Below the pieces are notes generated by a model, which did no database searches, was not told where the DNA came from, and worked only from the letters and a program-made list of their open reading frames with translations. A stretch of 64,000 nucleotides of DNA, from the NCBI GenBank assembly GCA_902774815.1, contig CACYJV010000008.1:1-64000 (forward strand). Direction: 5' to 3'. Shown piece after piece: positions 41,208 through 49,375 of the stretch (position 1 is the stretch's first letter; every line of letters starts with the position of its first letter). The DNA is from an uncultured Prevotellaceae bacterium. Lineage in GTDB: Bacteria; Bacteroidota; Bacteroidia; Bacteroidales; Bacteroidaceae. A program made the translations under genes and the position numbers.

Positions 41208-41235
41208 AAATAAAATCCATAAAAAGCATTGTGCG

Positions 41236-42825
41236 ATGGTTTACAAATACGATTTTCTGATCATTGGTGCCGGTGTGGCCGGCATGAGTTATGCCCTGAA
41301 AGTGGCACGTGCCAAGAAGGGTCGTGTGTGTATGATTTGCAAGTCGACTCTCGATGAAGCGAATACAGCCTTTGCCCAGGGAGGTGTCGCATCGGTAACG
41401 AATCTGTTGGTCGATGACTTCGACAAGCACATTCAGGACACTATGATTGCCGGCGACTACATCAGCGATCGTCAGGCTGTTGAACAGGTGGTGAGAAACG
41501 CCCCCGAACAGATCAAGGAACTGGTGGGATGGGGCGTCAACTTCGACCGTAATGCCGACGGACAGTTCGACCTGCATCGCGAGGGCGGTCATTCGGAGTT
41601 CCGCATCCTGCACCATGCCGACGACACGGGCGCAGAAATCCAGCGTGGACTGATGGCTGCCGTCCGTGCATGCCCCGACATTGATGTGAAGGAAGGCCAT
41701 TTCGCCGTGGAAATCATCACCCAACACCATCTGGGCGTGCGAGTTACGCGTCGTACTCCTAACATCACGTGCTACGGTGCCTATGTGTTGAACCCTGAAA
41801 CCGAGAAGGTCGACACCTATCTGGCCCGTGTCACCGTGATGTGTACCGGTGGTGTGGGAGCCGTCTATCAGACCACTACCAATCCAGTCATCGCAACGGG
41901 CGATGGCGAAGCTATGGTCTATCGTGCCAAAGGCACTGTGAAGGACATGGAATTCGTTCAGTTCCACCCCACGGCCCTCTATCATGCCGGCGAAACCCAC
42001 CCCGCCTACCTCATCACTGAGGCCATGCGTGGCTATGGCGGCATCCTGAAGTTGCCCAACGGCGAGACTTTCATGGAGAAATACGACGAGCGGCTGTCGC
42101 TGGCACCACGCGATATCGTGGCACGTGCCATCGATAAGGAAATGAAAATCCACGGTCTGGACCACGTCTGTCTGGACGTGACGCATAAAGATGCCGAAGA
42201 GACTCGCCATCACTTCCCCAACATCTACCAGAAGTGCCTCTCCATAGGCATAGACATCACGAAGGACTTCATTCCCGTACGCCCTGCTGCCCACTATATG
42301 TGCGGTGGCATCAAGGTAGACCTGAACGGTTGCTCCAGCATCGACCGGCTCTATGCCCTTGGCGAATGTTCATGCACGGGACTTCATGGCGGTAACCGAC
42401 TGGCTTCGAACTCACTTATCGAGGCAGTGGTCTATGCCGAAGCCGCAGCACGCCACTCGCTGGAGCATGTCGACCTCTACGACTACCATGACCACATACC
42501 TGAGTGGAACGATGAGGGAACGATGACCAACGAAGAGCAGGTGCTCATCACGCAAAGTGTGAAGGAAGTGGGCGAAATCATGTCGAACTACGTGGGTATC
42601 GTGCGCTCCGACCTGCGTCTGCACCGTGCTTGGAATCGACTCGACATCCTCTACGAGGAGACGGAGCAACTCTTCAAGCGCGTCAGGGCTACACGCGACA
42701 TCTGCGAACTGCGCAACATGATCAATGTGGGCTACCTCATTACGCGTCAGGCACTGGAGCGTAAGGAGTGCCGAGGCTTGCACTTCACGCTCGACTACCC
42801 GCAGCATGCCTACGATAAGAAGTAG
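41236..42825 (+). CDS. nadB: L-aspartate oxidase
   Basis: An FAD enzyme oxidising aspartate to iminoaspartate, the first step of NAD synthesis. Visible features: the FAD loop LIIGAGVAGMSYALKVA at the start, the FAQGGVASV motif, the substrate/FAD segment FVQFHPTALYHAG, the catalytic-type RGYGGILK and PAAHYMCGGIKVDL, and GLHGGNRLASNSLIEAVVYA near the C-terminal FAD contact. The 529-residue length is normal for the family. NadA and NadC are not in the window. Confidence 0.94.
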   Translation: MVYKYDFLIIGAGVAGMSYALKVARAKKGRVCMICKSTLDEANTAFAQGGVASVTNLLVDDFDKHIQDTMIAGDYISDRQAVEQVVRNAPEQIKELVGWGVNFDRNADGQFDLHREGGHSEFRILHHADDTGAEIQRGLMAAVRACPDIDVKEGHFAVEIITQHHLGVRVTRRTPNITCYGAYVLNPETEKVDTYLARVTVMCTGGVGAVYQTTTNPVIATGDGEAMVYRAKGTVKDMEFVQFHPTALYHAGETHPAYLITEAMRGYGGILKLPNGETFMEKYDERLSLAPRDIVARAIDKEMKIHGLDHVCLDVTHKDAEETRHHFPNIYQKCLSIGIDITKDFIPVRPAAHYMCGGIKVDLNGCSSIDRLYALGECSCTGLHGGNRLASNSLIEAVVYAEAAARHSLEHVDLYDYHDHIPEWNDEGTMTNEEQVLITQSVKEVGEIMSNYVGIVRSDLRLHRAWNRLDILYEETEQLFKRVRATRDICELRNMINVGYLITRQALERKECRGLHFTLDYPQHAYDKK

Positions 42826-42827
42826 CT

Positions 42828-42858
42828 ATTGAGAATTGAAAAACGACAATTGATAACA
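42828..42858. repeat. 7-bp TTGAGAA-type repeat in the nadB-pepC gap
   Basis: Units TTGAGAA, TTGAAAA, ACGACAA, TTGATAA fill most of the 46-bp gap. Confidence 0.5.
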
Positions 42859-42871
42859 GAAAACGAACCCT

Positions 42872-44278
42872 ATGAGAAAGATTTTGTTGACAATGGTGCT
42901 GGCAGTGGCCCTCGGTGGCATGGCAATGGCACAAACAACCGATGGCGGTATCACGCCGCAAATGCTTCAGCAGATGGAGAAAGTGCAGGCACAGCAGCCC
43001 ATGAGCCGTGGCCTCTTCAACGCTATCGCTCAGAACTCTATCGATGACCTGGCCAAGAACTTCAAGAATCAGGGCGACATCGACACGCATTTCAGCATCG
43101 AAACGCCAAGTCAGTCCATCCACGACCAGAAGTCCAGCGGTCGCTGCTGGATGTTTTCTGGACTCAATGTGTTGCGTGCCAACTTCGCAAAGCAGCACAA
43201 TGACACGCTCGCCGTGGAGTTTTCGCACGACTATCTGTTCTTCTACGACCAGCTGGAGAAGGCCAATCTGATGCTGCAAGGCGTCATCGACCATGCATCG
43301 AAGCCTATGGACGACACGCGGGTGCAGTTCTTCTTCCACCATCCCATCAACGATGGGGGTACGTTCTGCGGCGTTTCCGACCTGGCATATAAGTACGGTC
43401 TTGTGCCGAAGGGTGTGCAACCGGAGACCTATTCGGCCGACAACACGTCGCGCATGGCACGCATCATCTCGTCGAAACTACGTGAGTACGGACTGGAACT
43501 GCGCGACATGGTGGCCTCGAAGACCTCGAAGAAGGCCGTCATGAACCGCAAGACCGAAATGCTGAGCGACATTTATCGCATGTTGTGCATGACGCTTGGC
43601 GAGCCAGTGAAGGAGTTTACCTATGCCCATAAGGACAAGAGTGGCCGCCAGGTGGGCGAACCGCGCAAGTATACGCCTCGCGAGTTTTACGAGGAGACGG
43701 TCGGCCGCGAGCTGAACGGCTCGTTCATCATGGTGATGAACGACCCTCGCCGTCCCTATTACAAGACCTATGAGGTGGAGTACGACCGCCATACTTACGA
43801 CGGAACTAACTGGAAATACCTGAATCTGCCAATGAGCGACATCGAAAAGCTGGCCATTGCCGCACTGAAAGATGGCCGAAAGATGTACTCAAGCTATGAT
43901 GTGGGCAAGCAGTTGGACCGCAAGCGCGGCTATCTGGATACCGAAAACTACGACTATGGCGCACTTTTCGGCACCGAGTTCAAGATGGACAAGGCACAGC
44001 GCATCATGACTTTCGACAGCGGTTCGACACATGCCATGACGCTGACTGCCGTCGATCTGGACAAGGACGGCAATCCCGTGAAGTGGAAGGTTGAGAATTC
44101 GTGGGGCTCAAGCAATGGCGTGGGCGGCTGTCTCATCATGACCAACCGCTGGTTCGAGGAGTATATGTTCCGCCTGGTGGTCGACAAGCAGTATGTTCCT
44201 GCCACTATGCTTGAGCAATACAATCAGAAGCCAGTCATGGTGATGCCCGAGGATCCCCTGTTCCAGGTGGATGAGTAA
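42872..44278 (+). CDS. pepC: C1-family aminopeptidase C / bleomycin hydrolase, exported
   Basis: A papain-fold aminopeptidase. Catalytic Cys92 lies in DQKSSGRCWMFSGLNVLR, the His in DSGSTHAMTLTAVD and the Asn in WKVENSWGSS. Unlike the cytoplasmic enzyme of other bacteria, this one begins with a clear signal peptide (MRKILLTMVLAVALGGMAMAQ), as is usual in Bacteroidales, so it acts in the periplasm or outside. The 468-residue length is normal. A strong terminator follows at 44304-44340. Confidence 0.93.
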   Translation: MRKILLTMVLAVALGGMAMAQTTDGGITPQMLQQMEKVQAQQPMSRGLFNAIAQNSIDDLAKNFKNQGDIDTHFSIETPSQSIHDQKSSGRCWMFSGLNVLRANFAKQHNDTLAVEFSHDYLFFYDQLEKANLMLQGVIDHASKPMDDTRVQFFFHHPINDGGTFCGVSDLAYKYGLVPKGVQPETYSADNTSRMARIISSKLREYGLELRDMVASKTSKKAVMNRKTEMLSDIYRMLCMTLGEPVKEFTYAHKDKSGRQVGEPRKYTPREFYEETVGRELNGSFIMVMNDPRRPYYKTYEVEYDRHTYDGTNWKYLNLPMSDIEKLAIAALKDGRKMYSSYDVGKQLDRKRGYLDTENYDYGALFGTEFKMDKAQRIMTFDSGSTHAMTLTAVDLDKDGNPVKWKVENSWGSSNGVGGCLIMTNRWFEEYMFRLVVDKQYVPATMLEQYNQKPVMVMPEDPLFQVDE

Positions 44279-44303
44279 ATAAATCTTCATTCTGCGAAGT
44301 GTT

Positions 44304-44340
44304 GGCACGGAATGCAGTAATGCGTTCCGTGCTATTTTTT
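44304..44340 (+). terminator. pepC terminator (twin of 47135-47172)
   Basis: Stem GCACGGAA/TTCCGTGC with inner GCA/TGC pairing, then six T. It is preceded by a small CTTC...GAAG stem. The segment is a near copy of the terminator at 47135-47172. Confidence 0.85.
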
Positions 44341-44400
44341 ATGCGAAAGGTTGCAATGTTTTCTCTTTTTGCGTGTATATAATAGTGTAAGATCATTAAA

Positions 44401-44949
44401 ATGGAACGAACGACAGAACTGTTCATAGACCAACTCCGAAAGCGAAATCGTGCTGCTTGCCAACGGCTCGTCGGCGATTACGGTCCTGCCGTGTTCCAAA
44501 TGGTACGGCGCATCGTGCAGCGGCAGGAGGATGCTGAGGAGGTCTATCAGGATGTGTTTGTCAAGGCATTGCGAGGCATCGACAATTATGACTGGCGGAA
44601 AGCCTCGCTCGCCACATGGCTTAGTCGCATCGCCTACCATGAGTCGCTGAACTTCGTCCGTGCCCGTCGTCCCGACATCGTCTATATGGATGACCGTGAC
44701 CTTGGGACAGACCATATTGATGATTTGTCCGAAGAGGGGCAAAGCGACAGTCAGTCCATCCAAATGCTGGAGCATGCTCTGGCGATGCTTCCCAGGAATG
44801 AACAGGCCGTCATCACGATGTTCTACTACGACAACATGAGTCTTGCCGACATTGCTTACGTCACTGATTCCATTCCCTCTACCGTCGGCTCACAACTATG
44901 CCGAATCCGCAAGAAACTCTACAAAATGATTAAAGCTGTGCATTCATGA
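44401..44949 (+). CDS. ECF-type RNA polymerase sigma factor
   Basis: 182 residues with sigma region 2 (DAEEVYQDVFVKALRGIDNYDWRKASLATWLSRIAYHESLNFVRARR) and region 4 (LPRNEQAVITMFYYDNMSLADIAYVTDSIPSTVGSQLCRIRKKL) and a variable linker. It directs transcription of a small regulon, probably including its own operon. Its stop overlaps the start of the next gene (ATGA at 44946-44949), which encodes the likely membrane anti-sigma factor. No housekeeping promoter is evident upstream, which would fit autoregulation. Confidence 0.92.
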   Translation: MERTTELFIDQLRKRNRAACQRLVGDYGPAVFQMVRRIVQRQEDAEEVYQDVFVKALRGIDNYDWRKASLATWLSRIAYHESLNFVRARRPDIVYMDDRDLGTDHIDDLSEEGQSDSQSIQMLEHALAMLPRNEQAVITMFYYDNMSLADIAYVTDSIPSTVGSQLCRIRKKLYKMIKAVHS

Positions 44950-45884
44950 ACGAGAACGATATCTACACCATGCTACAAGGCGACGATAACCTGCGCGAAG
45001 CCATTCGACGCCACGAGCAGAAGCAGTCACCCATGCCTGCCGACCTAAACGAGCGGTTGATGAAGCGCTTGGAAGAGCCCGCCCCCAACCTCTCCCAAAA
45101 GGAGGGGAGAACAAGGTACCTGCGCTGGATGGCTGCTGCCGCTTGTCTGCTCGTCATTATAGGTGTGGGCGTGAAGCTGATACACAAGGAAGAAACTGCA
45201 AAACAAGTGCAGATGGTCGTTCAACAGACAAAGCCAGTGCCAGTTCTAAAGTCGGAAACGCCCAGTTCCGAAGTCAGAAACACCCAGTTGCAAAGTCGGA
45301 AACCTTCAGTTTCAAAGTCAGAAACAGCACAGAAACAGGTTCCGATGAAGCGGCAGGAAACCAAGACAGCACCAGAGCCAGCGCAGGAAACGTTTGCAGA
45401 ACAAACTGTTGACGACCTCAATGTGCACTATGCCGCACATGTTCCCGAGGAAGAAACGGTGTCTTATCAGGATCCAGCCCGCGTAGATGAGTTCATCGAA
45501 AAGATGGCTGCCTATCACAATGTAAAGGAAGGCGAACTGACATGCTCTTCGACAAACGATAGTAATGTCGTTTCAAGGGTTTATGTGTTCCCCGACAAAA
45601 AAGAAGTTGACGTTTTCGGACGGTTACTTCAAGTCGCCTGCTGGTATAGTGACGAGACACCCGGCTATCATCTGAATTTCTCGCACCAGCAATTCTTCTT
45701 TGAACTGAAGGACAAGCGCAAGCAGTTGCAGTACCGCTGGATAGCTGAGCGCATGAACGGTAAGATATTGCTTTACGGTACGAATGCCCCCATAGGAGCC
45801 AATACCTCTTCCGCCTGCTATATGGAATATCGCGATAAACTTATGCATACACAGAGTATTAACACAAAAACAAGAGAAATATGA
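44946..45884 (+). CDS. Putative membrane-anchored anti-sigma factor
   Basis: 312 residues: a cytoplasmic N-terminal 60 residues (sigma-binding expected), one membrane helix (WMAAAACLLVIIGVGVKLI, about 62-80), then a long periplasmic part. Position directly after an ECF sigma gene with ATGA overlap is the main reason for the call. Two repeat-derived stretches are notable: a GC-rich element (45079-45113) encoding EPAPNLSQKEG just before the membrane helix, and four 22-bp units (45243-45330) encoding the linker after it. The C-terminal domain (about 165-312) has no recognised family. Confidence 0.65.
   Translation: MNENDIYTMLQGDDNLREAIRRHEQKQSPMPADLNERLMKRLEEPAPNLSQKEGRTRYLRWMAAAACLLVIIGVGVKLIHKEETAKQVQMVVQQTKPVPVLKSETPSSEVRNTQLQSRKPSVSKSETAQKQVPMKRQETKTAPEPAQETFAEQTVDDLNVHYAAHVPEEETVSYQDPARVDEFIEKMAAYHNVKEGELTCSSTNDSNVVSRVYVFPDKKEVDVFGRLLQVACWYSDETPGYHLNFSHQQFFFELKDKRKQLQYRWIAERMNGKILLYGTNAPIGANTSSACYMEYRDKLMHTQSINTKTREI
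45079..45113. repeat. GC-rich element at the membrane-proximal linker of the anti-sigma gene
   Basis: GCCCCCAACCTCTCCC followed by AAAAGGAGGGGAG, in frame. Matches one end of the element at 48957-49073, which lies at the same structural position in the other anti-sigma gene. Confidence 0.55.
45243..45330 (+). repeat. Four 22-bp tandem units inside the anti-sigma gene
   Basis: Units start at 45243, 45265, 45287 and 45309, each about GTTCCAAAGTCAGAAACACC in form. Because 22 is not a multiple of 3, successive units are read in different frames (LKSETPS, SEVRNTQ, LQSRKPS, VSKSETAQ). A weaker unit may precede at 45221. Confidence 0.8.
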
Positions 45885-47044
45885 TGAAACGTATCGTTAC
45901 CCTTAGCCTCATGGCTATTGCTTGCCTAACGATGTTGGCGCAAGCAAAGAAAGATGTGGTAGTCTTGGCAAAAAGCAGTGGTTATTGGGTGCCGAAACCT
46001 TCGGTCGCCATTGACAAAAAGTCCAAGAAGTCGGTTTGCCGTTGGGAAAGGACAGAGAAGGACGACTGGTTTGAACTTTCTGACTTGGTGGTAGATAAAG
46101 TCCCTACCATCGATTATCAAAACGACGAGCTGTTTACTGGTTATGTCAATGCTTCAGAAGATGTTCCCTACCTGCCTATGCCTTGGAAGTTGACAGAAGA
46201 GAATGGCGAGACCGTGCTGCATTGCTATTTGCCGATGCCTGCCGACATCGTGAGTAACTTTTGGCTCACCGATGAAGAGGGATGTATTCTCGACAAAGAG
46301 ACTGGCATCAGCTATAGAGCCCGTCGGACTGAGCCCGATTGCTACTATAAACGATTCGGAATAAAGGGAAAGAAAGGAACGGTGCTCGACTTCAAGATCT
46401 TCTTTCCCAAACTGCCCGAGACCACTACGGACATTGCCATCTATGGCGTGCCCAACTGGCAGTTGAGAGGCTTTAACGTGAAACTGAACCGGCAGCCAGC
46501 AGATCACTTGTTTATAGGAACGGCTTACTACTACGACCAGATTCCTGAATTCCATCATCCTACTCTCGTCGCTGAGGCCAAGAACTACGACAAGGACAAC
46601 TTCTATACGTGGTCTGAATACAAGGATGCTCATCTCATCAAGCCCATTCCAGAGGGTACGATGGCTATGTGGCTGACTCCAGAAGCTACCTACGTTGCCA
46701 TTTCCACCGAGATGAACTGGCGCAGGGAATATTTCGGCCGTGGAGGCAACACCATTCTGATTGACAAGTTGGGCCATCAGTACAAGTGCAAGGATGTGTT
46801 AGACTATCCAGACGACACGTTGTTCTGGGTGCAAGGCTATTCGGGTGATTACTTTGCCATTGTACTCGTCTTTGAACCGCTACCGCTAGAACTCGAAACC
46901 ATCACCTATATCGTTCTTGAAGGTGAGCCCTTCATTGCTAATTTTGCCAACTGGAGTGGTGAAGTAAAGGCCGATCTCAGCGTCAAGGAACTCCGCGACA
47001 ACCAGAGGTTGTTCAAATATTTTCCAAGGGTAATGGTTGAATAA
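45881..47044 (+). CDS. Secreted protein of unknown function in an ECF sigma operon
   Basis: 387 residues: a signal peptide (MMKRIVTLSLMAIACLTMLAQA), then a largely beta-strand body with many Trp, Tyr and Asp residues and no recognised domain. The start overlaps the anti-sigma stop as ATGATGA (45881 or 45884), so the three genes form one operon. It is a likely direct effector or sensor partner of the sigma system. The terminator at 47135-47172 follows about 90 bp later. Confidence 0.7.
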   Translation: MMKRIVTLSLMAIACLTMLAQAKKDVVVLAKSSGYWVPKPSVAIDKKSKKSVCRWERTEKDDWFELSDLVVDKVPTIDYQNDELFTGYVNASEDVPYLPMPWKLTEENGETVLHCYLPMPADIVSNFWLTDEEGCILDKETGISYRARRTEPDCYYKRFGIKGKKGTVLDFKIFFPKLPETTTDIAIYGVPNWQLRGFNVKLNRQPADHLFIGTAYYYDQIPEFHHPTLVAEAKNYDKDNFYTWSEYKDAHLIKPIPEGTMAMWLTPEATYVAISTEMNWRREYFGRGGNTILIDKLGHQYKCKDVLDYPDDTLFWVQGYSGDYFAIVLVFEPLPLELETITYIVLEGEPFIANFANWSGEVKADLSVKELRDNQRLFKYFPRVMVE

Positions 47045-47134
47045 CTGATGAATTGCCCAAATGAAAACAACATCATAAACCCCGGGATTATTTACAATGG
47101 TTAATATTATTTGAATCTTTGTTCAACAAAGAAT

Positions 47135-47172
47135 TGGCACGGACTGCAGTGATGCATTCCGTGCCATTTTTT
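47135..47172 (+). terminator. Terminator of the plus-strand ECF operon (twin of 44304-44340)
   Basis: Stem GGCACGGA/TCCGTGCC, inner GCA/TGC, then six T. A small CTTTG/CAAAG stem precedes it, paralleling the pepC terminator. Confidence 0.85.
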
Positions 47173-47200
47173 AAGTTCCATCTTCTGCTCCGCCTTTTTA

Positions 47201-48130
47201 TTAAATGTAGATGCCAACGCTAAGCGACTGGAACTTCGGTGCGTAGTCAGTCTTCAGCACGTTGCAAGGCGAGTATTTCACGTAGATGTCGAAGACTGGT
47301 GTGCACACAATGCCCATCAAGTCGACAGTCACGGGGTTCGCATGAACGTCGTTGGCGGTGTCTTTGTACTTCTGTCCGTCCAGCTTGTAGCGTGTCTTCA
47401 GGCTGCTGTGCATGTTTAGGTTGAGCACAGGACCGGCACTCAGCGCAAATCCGTGGCCGATACGATAGCGATAGAGCACGGGAACCTGCAGGGAGAACAC
47501 CTTGATGCGCGAGAACTGTTTGCGAATGCTCTCCGAGGGATAGGGCGTAATAGCGACATTATCGTCGCGAAGTTTCTCGAAGCGCCAATGATTGCTGTTC
47601 ATCCGATAGTTGCGCCAGTCAACGCCGATACCCGTAGAGAACGTATGGCGGCTGCCCTTGCGTGTGTAGTCCCACTGGGCGATGGTCCAGAAGATTTCGA
47701 ACGATGAGTTCATCGAAACGTCCATTGGTTCCTGTGCGTTCAGTGCCGTGCATCCACCCACACCGATGTGTGTGGTGATTTCGTTTTCGTTCCATTTGCC
47801 GTCGCTCTTCTTGCCTATTGGCAGCGAGAACTCCCAGCGATCGGGGTTCAAAGAGAGCGTGCTTACGTAGTTGGAGTCCACGAGTTGCAATGTGTTCTCA
47901 TAATGGAAGTCATAGTCGTCGTGCCGTCCTTCGATGCGCACGGTCTGCAGTGAGTCGCCCGTGATGACGGTTACTTTGCGCGGATAGTTCACGATAAGCG
48001 TGTCGTTGTCGCCCCTTTCGGTGGCGAAAGGATTGTTTTCAGTGGCTTGCCCGTTAGAGGCAGCGCATCTGAACGGCACGGTGCTGATGGCAACGATCAG
48101 CATGAAGAGTAGTTTCTTGTTCATATACAA
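47201..48130 (-). CDS. Outer-membrane beta-barrel protein in the minus-strand ECF operon
   Basis: 309 residues: a signal peptide (MYMNKKLLFMLIVAISTVPFRCAAS) followed by about 80 residues of beta-rich periplasmic or surface domain, then amphipathic strands (WRNYRMNSNHWRFEKL; RIKVFSLQVPVLYRYRIGHGFALSAGPVLNLNM) and a C-terminal strand ending SVGIYI. Fold class is inferred from the strand pattern. It is the last gene of the operon ECF sigma - anti-sigma - DUF6108-like - barrel, and a cell-envelope stress role is plausible. Confidence 0.7.
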   Translation of the reverse strand: MYMNKKLLFMLIVAISTVPFRCAASNGQATENNPFATERGDNDTLIVNYPRKVTVITGDSLQTVRIEGRHDDYDFHYENTLQLVDSNYVSTLSLNPDRWEFSLPIGKKSDGKWNENEITTHIGVGGCTALNAQEPMDVSMNSSFEIFWTIAQWDYTRKGSRHTFSTGIGVDWRNYRMNSNHWRFEKLRDDNVAITPYPSESIRKQFSRIKVFSLQVPVLYRYRIGHGFALSAGPVLNLNMHSSLKTRYKLDGQKYKDTANDVHANPVTVDLMGIVCTPVFDIYVKYSPCNVLKTDYAPKFQSLSVGIYI

Positions 48131-48188
48131 TAGGTATTAAGTGTTTTTTTGATTGGTCATGTGGGGCGCTATGTTGTGTAACGCGTTC

Positions 48189-48689
48189 CTATTGGAAGAT
48201 TTTCATGAGTTCTTCGAGCGACGAAACCGATCCTTCCAGATAGATGACGGTCATCACGTCGTTGTGGACCTTATAGCACAGGTAGCGGTTCGTGTTCCCT
48301 CGGGGCGCCAGCTCATACATCTGCGTGAACGTGGTGTTCCCTTTCTCACGTTGTCCCCTGCCCATGTCGGATGGCTGGCGGTCCTTTATCTTCTCCGAAT
48401 CGGAGATGAAGTCCTGTGCAGTCAGTCGGTCAATCTTCTTCACCAGTGCCTCGTCGGCCTTGAAACGTACGCTGTGGAAGTACGAAAGCTTATACTTGCT
48501 GATGGATTTTCCGCGGATGCGCGTCTCCACCATTTGTTTTGCCGGCACAATCTTGCCTTCGAAGAGAGCGCTGATGTGCATGCCTGTCTGGGCGTGGCAA
48601 GGCGACAAGGCTGCAAAGCAACAAAGTAACGTTGTTGCCAAGTGCCTGCGCCAACTGCATCCTATGTTCATGTTTGTTTTCATTATCAT
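48189..48689 (-). CDS. Small secreted protein, DUF6108-like
   Basis: 166 residues; the body TGMHISALFEGKIVPAKQMVETRIRGKSISKYKLSYFHSVRF resembles Bacteroidales DUF6108 proteins, from memory of the family. The signal peptide core (LATTLLCCFAALSPCHA) is encoded by 8-bp repeats at 48593-48632. ATG 48683 or 48674 are alternative starts. Role unknown; position in an ECF operon suggests a periplasmic partner. Confidence 0.6.
   Translation of the reverse strand: MIMKTNMNIGCSWRRHLATTLLCCFAALSPCHAQTGMHISALFEGKIVPAKQMVETRIRGKSISKYKLSYFHSVRFKADEALVKKIDRLTAQDFISDSEKIKDRQPSDMGRGQREKGNTTFTQMYELAPRGNTNRYLCYKVHNDVMTVIYLEGSVSSLEELMKIFQ
48593..48632 (-). repeat. 8-bp repeat encoding a signal-peptide core
   Basis: Five units on the plus strand: CGTGGCAA, GGCGACAA, GGCTGCAA, AGCAACAA, AGTAACGT; translated on the minus strand as TTLLCCFAALSPCHA. 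Confidence 0.6.
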
Positions 48690-48737
48690 TTGTCCTTTAA
48701 CTTCTTACTTCCTTAACTTCCCTAAACTCCCCAAAAA

Positions 48738-49271
48738 CTATTCCGCAAAGAGTTCTTTCATTTGCGACTCCATGGTTTCAGTGGCGTCATCGTCAGATAA
48801 CGATGCCATGGCGGTATGCATCTCGTGCATCACCAGGTCGCGATCGGTGACGCGTTCGCCATAGACGTAGGCCACACACTCATTTTGCCGCTCGTGTTGG
48901 TAGTACCATGCCGTGCCAATACCAAAGAGAAGCAGAAGCGAGGCAGCGAGAGCGAAGAGCCTACCCCCAACCCCTCCCCAAGGGAAGGGGGCTTGAATAG
49001 TCTTGGTGATTGCGATATTGGTAGGAAGAGTATCCAGACTTCCCTCCCTTGGGGAGGAGTTGGGGGTGGGCTCCTGTGCTATGGGTTGTTGACCGGGCTT
49101 CTGTTTGCTAAGAATTCCCCAGTCCAGCATCATCTCCCTGAGCTCTAAGAGGTCAGCTGGCAGCTCTTCTGCTGACTGATAGAGCTCATAGAGGCGCCGT
49201 TCCTCATCGAGACTGGTCTCGCCATTGAAGAAGCGCGTGGTCAGTGTACGTATTTCAAGTTCGTTGGTCAT
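48738..49271 (-). CDS. Putative membrane anti-sigma factor carrying an in-frame mobile-like insert
   Basis: ATG 49271 (MTNELEIRTLTTRFFNGETSLDEERRLYELYQ) matches the usual start of Bacteroidales anti-sigma/zinc-less N-terminal domains. The cytoplasmic part (about 1-65) is followed by 39 residues (PTPNSSPREG ... FPWGGVGGRL) encoded entirely by a 117-bp inverted-repeat element (48957-49073), then one membrane helix (ALAASLLLLFGIGTAWYY) and a short periplasmic tail with acidic end. The insert is exactly 39 codons and keeps the frame. It is encoded 83 bp after the ECF sigma gene. Confidence 0.65.
   Translation of the reverse strand: MTNELEIRTLTTRFFNGETSLDEERRLYELYQSAEELPADLLELREMMLDWGILSKQKPGQQPIAQEPTPNSSPREGSLDTLPTNIAITKTIQAPFPWGGVGGRLFALAASLLLLFGIGTAWYYQHERQNECVAYVYGERVTDRDLVMHEMHTAMASLSDDDATETMESQMKELFAE
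48957..49073. mobile_element. 117-bp MITE-like element with ~28-bp terminal inverted repeats
   Basis: The left end GAGCCTACCCCCAACCCC continues TCCCCAAGGGA; the right end read in reverse is GAGCCCACCCCCAACTCC then TCCCCAAGGGA, so the termini match over about 28 bp with two or three mismatches. No coding capacity for a transposase. Single ends or remnants of the same family occur at 2838, 14851, 28017, 32227, 32379, 34225, 40414 and 45079. Target duplication was not evident. Confidence 0.7.
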
Positions 49272-49299
49272 CGTTTTCTTATTTTGTGATATGTGATTC

Positions 49300-49375
49300 A
49301 TCCTTAATCCTTCATCTTTTCATCCTTCATCCTTCCTCTTCATCTCTTCCTCTTTTATCCTTCATCCTTTTTGAA
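49300..49375. repeat. CATCCTT-type 7-bp repeat between ECF sigma and anti-sigma genes
   Basis: Degenerate units such as CATCCTT, AATCCTT, CATCTTT, CATCCTT and TATCCTT fill the gap and run into the last codons of the sigma gene. Same family as 21216-21264. Confidence 0.55.

Noticed and set aside
44301..44325. Sigma-54-like promoter: TTGGCACG followed by GC a short distance on
   Set aside because: The GG-to-GC spacing is 8 instead of 10 and the sequence is one arm of a terminator hairpin with T6.
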